A stretch of 64,000 bases of DNA from Actinostola sp. cb2023 (GCA_033675265.1 JAUJYZ010000289.1:345001-409000), one strand, 5' to 3'. Counted from the stretch's first letter, positions 32,661 to 45,884 are shown. The notes: generated by a model from the letters alone, not told the origin. Translations and numbers: made by a program.

Positions 32661-34076
32661 GTTGTGCAGTTTGCGTTTGAAGAACTGAGTTTTACGTAGT
32701 AACAATTTCCATGAAGTTTTTGTATTGGGGTGTGGTTCCCCTTTCATTTCAGAGAATTTACACTCCATGTGCTTTCAGGTATCACAATTCCTGATATTTT
32801 CATATGCAGTTTAGAATTTTTAAAATTTCTTTTCAATTAAACTGAGTTTTATGAAGGACAGGATTACCATGAGAATGTATTGTTTAATTGTGAGCAATAG
32901 ATGAAGCTTGGTGCAAATTCTCACTTATTTTATTTTAATAATGCGTTCTTTGTTTGCTTTGTATCGTTTCAAAACATTTTACAACCTTTTTATTTATTTA
33001 TTTATTTCGTTTCTCGTTGTGGTTGCATTTTCGACCCTCAGGTGGCGTAGTGGCGTGTGCAAATGTTCATTATGGATCATAAACACAAGAAGTTTTAGCG
33101 GTTTTATATTTTGCAGAGTTTTAATATCTATGCTTGGTATTTTGTTGCAATTTATGCATTCGCATTATGCATTCGTTCAACTCGTTGTTTATTTGTTTAG
33201 CAAGTCTTTTGGGCCTCTCTTTTGTTTCTGTCCCGCACCTTAGAATGTTCAGGATATTTATTTATACTCTATCCACCCTGTGAACGAGTATAAAGCATTT
33301 TATAGCTAAACTTCATTCTATAATGACAACAAAGACAACAGAATAGGAATGGGCATCTCATTTATTAGTGCCCGTCTTCGAGAATGGGCATCTCATTTAT
33401 TAGTGCCATCTCATTTATTGGTAACAAGTATGGCCAGGTACTGAATAACCTGGTGATCTAGATATATTGAATTGAATTAAAATAGACATTGCTATGGGCA
33501 ATGTACACTCGTGCCCTGTTGGGAATGAGCTACATGTACTGACATGCTTCAAGAATTGGGATCCCTGTGGAAGTGTGGATTTCGAAGTTTGTATACGAGT
33601 TTGATTTTTGCTTGAAAGCTTCCCTTTTCTACCTTGTTCTTCAAATACTTGCTAGAAATAAAGATTGATAGTGATTTGAAGGTTTGAGGCGTATTTTAAG
33701 AGTGGGTTTCGGGCACGGTTGTTTTCGCTTGAACAGCTCAAAGTCGTAGCACGGCGATAACACGGCAATAAATATAGTAAGCTTATAAATAATGAAAATG
33801 GCAATCGATACACAAATGCAATAATGCAAGGAATTCAAGTCCAATTCATCTTCAAGTTGATAGATATAAATAGCATACTGTATATTCACCATATATAATC
33901 TTGACTGATTGTCAGTTCATCAGTCTCTTTTGCCGTTCTGGATCGGATCAGTTATCCAGCCTCCATGCCAGGTTTGTAATGCTTCAGTTTAACTTCAAGT
34001 TCGTATAACTGATAAAGGCTTTCAAGGCTTCCATGTGTCTCTGTTTCAGTTCGCGAATATCGGCATGTTGACAGTT
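32661..34076. other. AT-rich stretch without recognised gene
   Basis: Only a short duplication is visible: gaatgggcatctcatttattagtgcc occurs twice around 33347-33410. No frame here resembles a known protein. Confidence 0.5.
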
Positions 34077-34382
34077 TTAAATAAATATCGAGCGAAGCTC
34101 ATGGCATTCCTGGTCCGGCTCAGTTCGTATGGCAAGTCCAAAATAGCCATCTTCTTCGACTTCGTAAGACACGATCGAAGGGGTGGCGATCTCAAATTTG
34201 TAGATCTTCTCGTCTATATCGCTCAACTTAACACTCCGACGAGTAAAAAGTGCAAGATTTCGCTCGTGAAACTCCACATGAATCGCCGAAGCCTGGAAGC
34301 CGTCCTCGCTATGTCTAAAATAGAAAATGGCGTCTCGATAGCATGTGACCGGAAATTGCACAACTTTGCGATTTTCTGACAT
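34077..34382 (-). CDS. unrecognised small protein, 101 codons
   Basis: ATG at 34382, stop at 34077-34079. The composition looks protein-like, mixed and balanced (SENRKVVQFPV, AIHVEFHERNLAL, YEVEEDGYFGLAI), unlike the low-complexity frames around it. No family recognised, no signal peptide or membrane segment. It begins 79 bp from the foldback element at 34461 and beside a small hairpin (cggccttcggcctgggcacgag). Could be an exon of a host gene or of an unknown transposon. Confidence 0.35.
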   Translation of the reverse strand: MSENRKVVQFPVTCYRDAIFYFRHSEDGFQASAIHVEFHERNLALFTRRSVKLSDIDEKIYKFEIATPSIVSYEVEEDGYFGLAIRTEPDQECHELRSIFI

Positions 34383-34460
34383 TGAAAAAATACAACCAAA
34401 AAAAAAAACGCATTGCATTTTTATACTCGTGCGGCCTTCGGCCTGGGCACGAGTAATTAA

Positions 34461-36294
34461 GAGTGGATGCCAATAAGGATCGAGACTATTTCGTCAACTC
34501 AAAAAATTCGAATTTAATTTTCTTTCGCCATAATATTCCTTTCGATGACCTATTTTAGGGAAAAATACTATAAAGTTCCAGCGATTTTTATTTTAGGAGA
34601 AATTTCCAGTTTTTAAAAACCCGTCTGTCGACTTAAAATTTTCGGCTAAATTATAAGCCAACTTTGAACAGTTGGTGTGTGTTCACCTCTAGCACTACAT
34701 CAATGAAATTAAGTACACTTAATAAACGTATCGTGGTCTTTTCTACTGTATAATTTATTTTTCTGTAACTTCTGTAGTTATTTTTTAAATTTGGTTTTAA
34801 AAAGGTATACTGAGCGCCATGAACGGAACGTTGAAATATAGGCAATGTTTGAGGTACGAAAAAGGAATCTGGTACATAAATTTTTGAAGAAAACGCCATG
34901 CCCCAGGAAAGCTTCACGTTTGCTCTATCAGTTTAGAAAGTTTCAAGCTTGGGAATTCAATGTAGCATTTTGGGAAATAAAACTATTATGCTTGGGACTG
35001 CCAAAATTAGCATAATATTTGACATTTTTGTCATCCAAACACAAAACCTAACGCCAAAACACGACTATCTTGCATTTTTAGTTGATTGCCGCTAATGGAA
35101 AACAATGTTCGAGTCAATAGGAATGATTTTCATCAATGTTTGTGTTTCGAGAGTCGTAAATAAACTCTCTCAAAAGTTAAAATTAGCATAGATTGTCGAT
35201 CAGATTACAGCAAAATACGAATTTTGTTTAAACAACGTTTATACGAAATTCCAATCATTCAAGCAAGTATGAATTCTGTTTAGTATTATATTTTATGATA
35301 AAAACTATTATTTCATGCCGCAAAAGTTTTATTCGAAGGGCAGTAGCGTGACTTGCAGCAGTTACATTGTGTTACATAATTGGCTTGTCAACAAAGTGGA
35401 GCATCGTGTCAAAATATCCAAACTCTTCATGATAAAGCGCCAGTTTGAACTAGAAATCAGTGCAATTGTTTGTAAATCTTATTTGGAGCAAACTCTAAGC
35501 ATTTTAGAGTGAAGAACCACAATTTTCGGCAACGGTGTTTATTTGATCAACTAATATGCTAATTGTCACTATTTTAGGAGCTTATGTGACTGAAATAGCT
35601 CAAATATGGTTGAAAATAACTCTTATTAACTCCAAGATTGTTATCAGTTGGCAGCGATCAACTAAAAGTGCAAGATAGTCGTGTTTTGGAATTAAGTTTT
35701 GTGTTTTAACGACAAAAATGTCCGCCACAGGACGAAAATTATGCTAATTTTGGCAGTCCCAAGCATAATAGTTTTATTTCTCAAAAATGCTACATTGAAT
35801 TCCCAAGCTTGAAACTTTCTAAACTGAAAGAGCGAACGTGAAGCTTTCCTGGGACATGGCGTTTTCTTCAAAAATTTATGTACCAGATTCCTTTTTCGTA
35901 TCTCAAACATTGCCTATATTTCAACGTTCCGTTCATGGCGCTCAGTATACCTTTTTAAAACCAAATTTGAAAAGCAACTACAGAAGTTACAGAAAAATAA
36001 ATTATCCAGTAGAAAATACCATGAAACGTTTATTCAGTGTACTGAATGTCATTGTTGTAGAGCTAGAGGCGAACATACACTGACTGTTCAAAGTTGGCTT
36101 ATTATTTAGCCGAAAATTTTCGGTCAACAGACGGGTTTTTAATAACTGGAAATTTCTCCTAAAATAAAAATCGCTGGAACTTTTTAGTATTTTTCCCTAA
36201 AATAGGTCATCGAAAGGAATGATATGGTGAAAGAAAATTAAATTCGACTTTTTTGAGTTGACGAAATAGTCTCGAGCCTTACTGGCATCCATTC
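34461..36294. mobile_element. TTAA-flanked foldback element, 1.8 kb
   Basis: Arms of about 640 bp (34461-35096, 35655-36294) are inverted copies with scattered differences around a 560-bp centre. The ends read TTAA-GAGTGGATGCCA and TGGCATCCATTC-TTAA. A TTAA target is used by Kolobok and piggyBac families; the small MITE at 40597 has the same target. Short mirror-image frames in both arms are not supported as genes. Confidence 0.8.
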
Positions 36295-36298
36295 TTAA

Positions 36299-39219
36299 CT
36301 GCATGCACTGAGCATGAAACCGAATGTACTGCATCCGACGCCATGATGCTTACCTGATCTCTAAAAGACTGTGTACATTGCGTAATGCTACAAAATACAT
36401 ATCTTTTGTCCCTTTTAGTCTTTTGTTCGCCTACATACCATGGTTTTGATTATTAGGAGATGTTTGTTTATTCTTCTGTACTCTGTTCTCAACTGTACTG
36501 TACTACCTATATTTTACAAGCTATGAGTGGTCTTATTTATAGTGAGTTTATCAACTACTGCCAATCAAAGTTTACTGACCGCTGTTATTCTTTGTGTAAT
36601 TGGATAACATAATAACGTGACAATGAATTAGCTTGGTTAACAAGGTAGAAATTTAGGTGCATGGAGCTAAGGTTCTAAATTGGAAGAAGTTCCAAAGTTC
36701 CAAAGTATAGATTGTATCTATCTTATGTGGGATAACCATATGTTCTAGAAATGAAATATCGACATTGTTGTACAACCATATGGTTATAACCGATAAGACC
36801 AAAGTGGTACTAGGACCATATTAAAAATAAGAAGTAATAAATTATCTGTCAAGTTTATAGACTTTTGTCTCTTAGGGTAAATTTGTTTACCACACAAAGG
36901 TCACTGAAAGATATCTAATCATTTCGCTGTAAAACCCCAATATTACGGCTTTGCTAAAACATTTCGTTTGGTTTACTGGTAAACAGATAATAGCTATAAC
37001 AATCAATAGCTTGAATATTTGTCTCATAACAAAGGTTTAAGGAAGGTTTAAGGGACAAGAATACGATTGTCCTCGTTCTCCTCCCAGATATTTCCAATCA
37101 TTCTTTCTGCAGAACTTTTGCTGATTTTATTTACCATACCATGAACCACGTGAGCGGGACGAATAAGCAAACTGGCTTTTACTACTTAAAAGTTGCAGAA
37201 GTTTTACAACCTGGAGGGCCTTCTGTTATATATATTGTCATCTCAAGAGTACCGCTTATCGATCAGATCTTGGTAGTCATTGCGCGACATTGCCAGAAAT
37301 TAGACATTTTGCGTCTACGATCATTTGTGTCAGCTCAGCGGAGTTACCCAGAATAAAGAGATTATGCTCAAATTCATGTAAACCATGTGAATTCTGAATC
37401 ATCAACTAATTGTGTAAAGCGATCTTGATTACATAGCAAAATTGAAAGATACAAACATTGTATTTACCCGTGAGAAAGCCCAAAGTTGACCCTCCTATCT
37501 CTCTCTCTCATTTGAGCTAATTGCTAACTATCTTAGGGTTTCCTGTGCAATCTAACAGGCCAGGCTACTTATGTAAACATGTCGATCCAAATAAGCTTGA
37601 TAGAAGAGTTTGTCGAGTGGGAAAACGGTGAAAACACTATATTTTACTCAGTTTGCTTCTTCTGTATTCAAAGTGGAATTAAGTTGATCTTTATCTTTGT
37701 GGCCAAATAGGTGTGAGTTTAGATATTATGATGTCATTTTGAACTGGCTATCGGGAAAGTGTGTACCATGCTCGGGATATTACTCAATTTGGCGGCCTTT
37801 ATTGATCGAGCTCGGTTTTATCTTCGGTAAGAAGTGTGCTCAATTCGAACACCCAAAACAATAAACTTGTGAATTAGACATCGGGAGTTTGCATCCGCGA
37901 AGTTTAGTTTTAAGATATTTCCTTTTCTCCAATGTTTTTATTGTTTGTTTGTTTGGTCATACATTTCCATTTCTAATATGAATTAATAATGAGCTGCGCG
38001 ACGAGGCATATCTCTATTTTCTGGCAATGATATTGACTCACTCAAGAACTTTACCACGGCCTTTCCCTCGTCTAACGCTCCTCATTGCTGCCGTAGCAAT
38101 TAGATGTAATTAGTTTATTCTTAGCTTAGTTTAGGTGTCCCCAGTTAGTGGTCTGTCTACCTGTGGACTGCTACGAGACTAGACACAATAATAAAGTTGT
38201 TCATTCATCCATTCAGCCTGAGCGATTCGATCGCGATTTGATTTGTTAATGCAACGCATTGTGGTTAATAAAAATCCTTCGCGCATTCCACATTCTTTTA
38301 CTGTGGGGATTATAGTTTCGTGATCACTTACAGTTGTAATAAGCATATCCAAGAGAATATCATTTGGTCTTGCAATTTGTCTGTGGGTCTGAAAGTGGAT
38401 TTTCTCATATGTCCGTGGCCAAACTATAAAAGCAGCCAAGAATCTCAATACTAATTAAGAATAACTTATTTTTTGAAATGGGGAGAAAGTTATAAAATCA
38501 TTCATAAAGACTGTGAAAATATTCTGTAGGTTTTCAAATGTCAATAATCAGCACAAGGGCGTTTTTGTATAATAAATGATTCCTTAGTAGACGTCATCAA
38601 ATTTGCATATTGAAGATTTGAAACCTCTATGCAAGATTTGGCTTTTCATGTTGTTTAAATTTTAGTGGCAGACCTCGGCCATGCAAAAAAAATTTGCAGT
38701 TTACTTTACTTTTATTTTATGTTTTGATTTTGAAATAAATTTGAAATTCATTTGTTTTTTAATTCAATTTACTTTTCAAAGTAAGATTACAGTGTGGACA
38801 CTCGAACTTTTTTTCTCGACCTCTCTATTGCCTCATAGCCACTCATTGAGTTTAAATACACTTAGTGATCAAATTAAATATTTTTTCTGATCAATTTGCC
38901 CCATTGATAATGTATATATATGTGTTAGAAAAAATAAATAAGTGTTTGTGGTTCGAGTGTCCATACTGTAAACCAAATTCAAAAAATAAAATAAAATGAA
39001 ATAAAAAAGAAAGTAAAAAAGGAAATAATATTAAAAATAAACGAAAAATCAAGAAACAATTAAGTGGCAGTTCTCGGCCACCATAGTGGTGGCTAGTCAG
39101 ATTCATTCTCACACTCTCGTAAGTCATCAATTGGCGTTTATCCTAACTGGCCGCCCACCCGCCCACATTCGTAAGTTCATTTATACAATGTATTCATGTC
39201 TTTGATTGTTCTTATTAGT
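36299..39219. other. gene-poor stretch with LINE-tail-like sequence
   Basis: No coding sequence recognised. At 38118-38215, gtgtccccagttagtgg ... aataaagttgttcattcatcc looks like the 3' end and tail of a cnidarian LINE; similar gtgtccccgattagtg text is at 28100. At 38664 and 39064 the word tggcag(a/t)(c/t)ctcggcca appears twice in the same direction, around inverted gtggacactcgaac / gttcgagtgtccat words. Confidence 0.4.
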
Positions 39220-39550
39220 CTGTTCAGAGTATATGCTTCAAGCGCCAACAAGTGCTGACATTGTGGACGTGTCGGTCACTGGACCACAACTTGTAGGTTC
39301 GGATGGTCCCAAAGTCTGCCAACAAACAGAAGCGGGTTCTATTATATGAGCAGCGCCGCACCTTCTCATGCCGGATCAGGAACTAACTACGACGGCTCAT
39401 CAAAATGAAGCTTGCAGTTTTATGGATGGCCTGAGGTAAACGAGCAATTAGAGAGCAGTGAATTCGATAATTCGTGTGTTTGCTGTGGCCCATCACAAGT
39501 TAAAAGAAATTAAAAAAGAAATTTTGGAGCAACATTGGGGCTCCCAACTT

Positions 39551-40276
39551 TATCATATCAGTGATTAACGACGGCTATTGCCCACCGTTTGAGCAATTAC
39601 CAGCGAGTATAATTTTGAAAAATAATAGGCCGGTTTTGAATTACAAGGAATTCGTAGAAGGAGCAACAGATGAGTTATTAGTTTCCAATCGAGTTTTAGA
39701 AGTCGACACTCTACCATACGTCGTAAATCCTTTGAGTGTATCCGTCCAACCAAATGGGAAGAAAATACTTATCTTGGACTTAAGACATGTGAACAGACAT
39801 CTAAAGGAACAAAAAGTAAAGTTTGAGGAGTGGAAAATAGCATTGTCTTATTTCCAGAAAGGCTCTTATATGGTTTCTTTTGATATAAAAAGCGGTTATC
39901 ATCCATCCTGATTATCAGTCGTTTTTAGGATTTGGTTGGAAGTTTTCAGGCAACAGTTCGTTTCGTTATTTTGTCTTTACTGTGTTACCGTTGGCCTTTC
40001 TTCAGCTCCTTATATCTTTACCAAAACCACTGGAAAAGTATTGGAGGATACAGAGGGTTCATATCGCTCTGTTCTTAGATGATGGATTATTAATTGAATA
40101 CGAAGAGAACGTGTGTAGAAGCCTATCACGCAATATCAAGTCAGATCTAAAGAGTTCCAGGTTCATTATTAATGAAGACAAATCTATATGGGAACCATGT
40201 CAATCTATCCAATGGCTACAATTGGCGACAAAATAGATGACACTCTTAGATAATAAATTGTCGTTTAAGGTGGATT
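39551..40276 (+). pseudogene. DIRS-like reverse transcriptase fragment
   Basis: Shifting frames show LDLRHVNRHLK, FDIKSGYH (catalytic Asp block) and FLDDGLLIEYEE, where LDDG replaces the YMDD box. The sequence order and LDDG fit tyrosine-recombinase retroelements of the DIRS/Ngaro group. There is at least one stop (39909) and a frameshift before 39982. RNase H, methylase and recombinase parts are absent: the fragment ends where the 220-bp direct repeat begins at 40277. Confidence 0.65.
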
Positions 40277-40496
40277 TAACGGAATAAGCCCCTTATGGGG
40301 AGTTATAAATGTTCCACCCCCCCTCCCCTATTCAATGTTGAGGCAGACAATGTTTCGGCCAAAAAAAATTCTGAGAAAATCAACATTGAACAAAGGGGGC
40401 AGGGGGGAGAAGGGGTTGAATATTGATTTATCAAAAAAAGCCATTTTGGAGACATACAACAAGGGGGTGTCATTCAATTTTGTCACTGATTGTCTG
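40277..40496 (+). repeat. 220-bp direct repeat, left copy
   Basis: taacggaataagccccttat ... ctgattgt, almost identical to 47100-47317 in the same orientation, 6.8 kb away. It contains an internal hairpin (ctattcaatgttga / tcaacattgaac). The pair brackets the chimeric transposase pseudogene. Confidence 0.85.
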
Positions 40497-40596
40497 AAAA
40501 GGGGGTACGCACATTTCTGCATGACGCGCGTTTTTCTCTCACCCAATCCATGTAAAATTTAGAAATATGTAACCTAGCCTTGTCATCGAACGTTAA

Positions 40597-41156
40597 AGTG
40601 CTACTTGGACGAAAATTGATCGAAATTTAATTTAGCTGAAACTTCACTGTAATAATCTCAAAGAGCCATACAATTACTGGTTAATGTATTTTCTCAAAAT
40701 ACCTATGGGAAGTATTACATTTTTATGAATCTTTAGAAGTGTCAGTGAGGTCATCTACTCAACCCTAACAATCAACACAGCTTCGCTCCATACATTTCTT
40801 TGTGTTTAGTTTCTTGAATTATTTTATTTCTATGAAGCTAAAAGTTTGGGTGAAGGAGTTTTCTTACATTATTTGTGCTTATGATTGATTGTCTGACCAG
40901 TTGTCTTCAATGCAGAGCTGTTATCTGAACAAAACATTGAGATATTTTGACTCACAAAATGCAAAGAAATGTATGGAGCTGAATGTTGGGTTGAGTAGAT
41001 GACGTCACTGACACCTCTAAAGATTCATAAAAATATAGTACTTATCTCTGAAATATCGAAAAAAGATTTTAACTAGTTATTATTAGACCCTTGAAGAATT
41101 ATTCAATGAAGTTTCAGCTAAATTAAATTTCGATCGATTTTCGTCCAAGTAGCACT
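40597..41156. mobile_element. 560-bp foldback MITE, TTAA target
   Basis: TTAA at 40593-40596 and 41157-41160. Ends AGTGCTACTTGGACGAAAAT and its inverse; arms of roughly 200 bp with indels (ctactcaaccctaac / gggttgagtag) around a loop of about 130 bp. Non-coding. Confidence 0.8.
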
Positions 41157-41619
41157 TTAAGAACGAGCAAAGAATACCAATTAAGAATGTATTCCAATAA
41201 ATAATCATGATTGTTCAGATGTTCTAAAAGCGTTTTATTGACGTGCGCAAAACACGAGATGGAGCGAAAATTAATCTCACCGCAAACTAAAGCGTTTGTA
41301 CAGTATTTAAAACTATTCAGCAATCTCACAGTGAACGAAATCGTGAAAAAGTGTCGGGGTAGGGTTATTTGAATTTGTTTCCTCGCCCGCGGTGAGGCAG
41401 TATTTGACATCAATCTGTGCTTGGGCTACCTGTGGTTGAAAGAGACTGGGAGTGAGATTCTGGGTCAGCGGCAATACACGTCAAGCCACTTTCCACGTGC
41501 AGCAGTCTAGCCTGCGTTTAAATACGCCCTGACAGCCATGCTTTGCAAAATAACAAGCTCGAGGGAAGGCTCGATCAAAAAGGCCGTTGTTGCGGATAGC
41601 TTCAGTGAATTAATAAACA

Positions 41620-44600
41620 AAGGTAGGCAAGTGTCGAGTCTCAAGATCAACTGTTTTTAGAAGTGTAAAGGAAAAGGAAGAGTGCAAAAAGCAAGGGAAA
41701 AATGCTGGACGTCGAAGGAAGTTCAACGAGCGCGAGGAAAGACGCATTCGTCGTGCGATCCATTCCTTGAGAATACGTCAGGGTAATTTCACTGCCAAAG
41801 GCTTATTAGTGGAGCTCCGTATCCCTCCTACGGAGGTGTCGGTGAGGACAGTACAACGGCATCTGCATAGAATGGGATACAGCTATGTGCACTCAAGACG
41901 AAAAGGTGTACTCAGTGACAAAGACAGAAAACAAAGACTGGCATTCGCTAAACATTTTAAACGAAATCAAGAAGAACGAAAGAGGGAAACAGATAATCTT
42001 ACAACCATGCTGGAAAATTTAAAAGGACACTTACAAATTAAGCAGAAAAGATTGGAGAAAGCAAAGTTGGTACAGGATTACAACTTGTGTGATCAGTTAA
42101 GTCTTGGAACAAGGCAGCTTTTGAAGGAAAAGAGTGATATGGAGAGGCAGATTACTGCAATCCAAAGAAAAAGAAGCGAAGTCTATGTGGTACTACAAAG
42201 GGAAGTCTGCAGAAAAGTCAAAGAAGGATTCGAAATCTGGGAAGGATGTAAAGAAGCCCCTAAGTAGCTTTTTTGCAAAAGGTGGAATGTCTCCCAAAGG
42301 CACTACTGCAAGTTCACTAAATCCTTACGCTTACCAATCTTGACATTGAATCTGTAAAAGTTGTTGCGTGTACATCATCAGACACCACTGCTGAAGAATT
42401 GATAGATTCAAGTATGTACTCCACCCCAACAGTGGTAGAAACTGCATCTCCTCCTTCACCTACTGGCACAGCTGACACAGTTATATTGGATGGTTCAACC
42501 GATGAGGATCAGTATTTATAAATCGTCCCGGGGGGGGGGGGGGGGGGGGGGGGGTATTTATTTAAACACCTATCAGATATGCTCTACAGAGAGAGACAGT
42601 TATCTGAATACCAAGCATACGGAACTAATATTTATGTATCCAATTTTGAAGGGATGGAACTGGTAGATTATATTAAAGTAGCAAGTGTTGTTTGTGTGGA
42701 GAGGCATCAACCAACTGGTATGCGATGCTCTTGTCAAGGATTGCTTAAAGTTGCTAGGCACATTGTAAAAGAAGGATGGATAAACTTAAAGGATGCCTTT
42801 ATTTTATCTAGCCCTGGAAAATTGTATTCTCCTCTACATGCACGTCAAAAACTTTTGCAAATGCCATTGGCAGCAATTGCAATAGGAAATCCTCAACAAG
42901 GAAACCACAGGCTTGTTCTTGTCCAGAAGCAGCAGTTTGTCAACTATAAGATTTTCCAATCCCTTCTAAGTAAATCAGTAGAGTTCATAAAGGAATAATG
43001 CATTTCCAAAGAACAAATGAAGACACTTCTCAGTCTTGCAGAAAGCGAAGCAGAAAGGGAACGGCTACGGTTTGCTATAGTAAAAGGTTCTGGAATGTCA
43101 GATGAGAAGGCCCGAAGTATTTATGGTTTCCATGACATGGATAAAAGATCAGAGAAGATAATTGACGCAGCAGAGGAAGCACAAGCTATCACAGAATGCA
43201 TGTTGAAAGTTGTCCATTTGAAAGATAAAGCACTGTTACGGTCATTTGGAGTTGAAGACGACAGTGTAAGTGAAGAAAGTGAATCGGAAAGCGAGACTGA
43301 CACAGAGGAGAGCTCTTCCACAGCTGGAAGAACTGTGTTTGATGAGGAAAAGAACACCCAGCCTTGTAGTAAGAACATAGATGATAGCATGAAGGGTCGT
43401 ACTGGATTCCCTCATGAAGAGAACAGTATGTTGCCTCATCAGTTTCAGCTCTCTGATTGCTTTAACAGTGATGAAACGTACAAACATGTAACAGAGACAC
43501 AGGGAGTGTACATGAATTCGCATCAGTTGCTTGACATCCTGAGAAATTGTGACCTTAACTGGTTTGGATTTGTCGAAGTTATCCAAGATATGCTGCGTCT
43601 ACGTAACATTTATACAGATGAAGCTTTCCAGCAGCTTTTGTTAGACTTTGGAGGTCAGTTGTCATTCCTTGGTCTGAGCATTGAAGATGAACGCATCGTA
43701 CAGCAATCACGCCAGGCATACCTTCTAAGTGAAAGAGAACAAATCTATCGAAACCAGGACACTGGCGAAGAAATTGTCTCAGAGTCTGATTCAAGTGATA
43801 CTGAGATGTTGCAGGGTGAAGACATACTTGGGGATAGAGGGAGATATATTTTAAAGAAGAAGCGGGTTGCTCTGCGGCGAAAAGGGATTCGTGAGGCAAA
43901 GCAAAGAATAGCAGAGAGAAGGTTTCAAAAAAGGCATCGCAGTAAACGAGTCTCACAAGTACTTCAGGAATGTCCAGGGATTGGTAAAGCTATAGAGGAT
44001 TATGTAAAGGAGTGTGGGGCTGGTGCTGATGCTTGGCGGCGCACTGGTGCTTTAACGTTTGATGGGAACAGAAAGTTAAAGAAGAACATTCAAGAGGATA
44101 AAGGAACACTTGGAACATAAATACAACCGGTCAATTGCATATGGGACAGTAGTTCAGTTATGTGTGGCACGAAATAGACGGAGACGTTCAGCTGCTAGGT
44201 ACAAGGGGGTTGCAAATGTAATTCAGCGACGAGCACGTAAAGGATTTAACTTGAAATATAATCCAGATCAGCATTGGAGTTCAGCCATTTATGGTGCACT
44301 AAACGAGTTGCAGTATAAAGATGGGAAGAACATTGTTAATCTGGGAAGAGACGATCAAGCAGGTTTCAGGCTTGATACCATGGCAACACATAAGCTACAC
44401 TCTACTCTTGGCATCAAAGGAAATCAACCCTTAACCACCTACACTGACTATGTCAACAAGTACCCTTCAACATTGCAAACAACATCTTATAACTTTCCTA
44501 GTACAGATACTACTGGAGAAATATGCTGTGGTGTGGTCAAGGCGGCTGCACTTCATAACAAAAAATGCAGCACAGCATTTTGCAGATTTGGCAATGTTAG

Positions 44601-45884
44601 AGAAAGAGGATTCAGTTAGACCTGCTTTTATCAACCCTGATACCCAAGATAGGAAGAACGTGGAATGCATTCGAGTAGATGGTGGGTTTGATGAAGGTCC
44701 ACTCCATAAAGAAGTCCAGTACTGGTGGACTCGCAGGCACATAGAGGCTGAAACTGTGGTTACTGTGGTTACTTCACGCAATAGTGGTGCTAGTTTTCGT
44801 AACCGTGTGGAGCTTCAAAATGGATGCCTTGCTCTTGGACATGCTAACTTATTCATACCATCAACGCTAAATGGTTCATGTCTAACACAGTCAGGAGGAG
44901 TTAATCAGGAAATGCTGCGAAAAAACCTAGATTCTGCCATAGACGTCTACATTTCCAGAGTAGATGGCGCCCCATGCGCCTCTATAGAAATCCACCCATC
45001 AAAGGTGCAGATAGTTTGGCATATCAAGAGGAAAATCAGGTAGTCAAAGTGTTCTTAAAAGGCAACAAGGCTGCCAAGGCAAAGTTGGCTACAGAAAAGC
45101 CTGAGTTGTATTCGAAAGTTAAGGATACATGGGATCTGCATGAGAAGCATATGAGGAAGGATGTCCCAAGCAAATATGTCTTTATACTTCAGTGTTGCTT
45201 TGGAGATAGTTGCATCCATCCTGTGTGTAAAGGAGGACAGCTTCGAAATGAGACATGGTATCCAGGAGGTCCAAGTCTTGCCTTCCTTCCCCTACCTGTT
45301 CCAGATCATAACCGTCCATTTAATGGTAGCTGTAGCGAATGTGGAAATAATTGTTCAAGACACTACATGAAGTATGAAAACATATTAGCACTCTTTTCAG
45401 AACAAGGAATGCAAAGATTTTACACAACCGCCATCAGTTGTTATACTTGAAATCTACAACAAGTATAAATCAGTTCCTCCTCAAGCCGTTTTGCTGGAAA
45501 CTGCACAATTAACACTTCGGCCAGAAGAGGAGGTTGTGGTTTCAACACTTGCACCAAATATCTGAAAATAGGAAGGCAGGAGCAAAGAAAGCTGCTTCAA
45601 AACGAAGAGAAAAGAAGAAAGAAAGAGAGAAAGCCAGTTGTTTCAAGAATGGTGCTACATGTCAAGACTCTATCTCTGCTGATATTGATGTGGATAAAGA
45701 CAGTGCCCAAGAAGACATTTGTCAAGAATGTGGCAAGGCAGATCCTCCAGACTGTGAAGGAGACACCATTTCTTGGCTTGCATGTGATGGCTGTCTCTTA
45801 TGGTGGCATATTTCTTGTCTTGGTCATGACATTAGTGCAGATAAACGGAACTGGCTTTGTCTGAGATGTAGTGAGGTCTGGTAA
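41620..45884 (+). pseudogene. chimeric transposase-like gene: Tc1 helix-turn-helix to PHD finger
   Basis: Reading in order: a paired-type double helix-turn-helix as in Tc1 transposases (STVFRSVKE, RRAIHSLRIRQGNFTA, VSVRTVQRHLHRMGY, LSDKDRKQRLAFAKH) to about 41985; a coiled coil (NLTTMLENLKGHLQIKQKR); a Ser/Thr-rich linker; a long middle region (DEKARSIYGFHDM, DILRNCDLNWFGFVE); a conserved block with NLGRDDQAGFRLD, CIRVDGGFDEGP and FRNRVELQNGCLALG, whose acidic residues could be a DDE set; CSECGNNC; and a C-terminal PHD finger (CQECGKADPPDC ... CDGCLLWWHISC ... CLRC). The DDE_3 core that follows the HTH in ordinary Tc1 proteins is absent. Lesions: frameshifts near 42160, 44105, 44565, 45010 and between 45420 and 45534, an in-frame TAA at 42996-42998, and a G run at 42532-42554. 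Superfamily not assigned. Confidence 0.65.
42532..42554 (+). repeat. poly-G run
   Basis: About 23 G residues interrupting the linker of the chimeric gene. Could form a G-quadruplex; length is uncertain in any assembly. Confidence 0.9.

Noticed and set aside
32009..32768. Frames across the 114-bp tandem repeats
   Set aside because: The repeated peptide blocks follow the DNA repeat and change frame between copies as unit length varies.
34651..36083. Matching frames in both arms of the TTAA foldback element
   Set aside because: The two frames differ at about one residue in seven, including non-conservative changes, as expected for neutral copies; no family match.
38179..38448. 89-codon minus frame near a LINE-like tail
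   Set aside because: Plausible composition but no motif, no splice or promoter context, and it overlaps the tail-like repeat.
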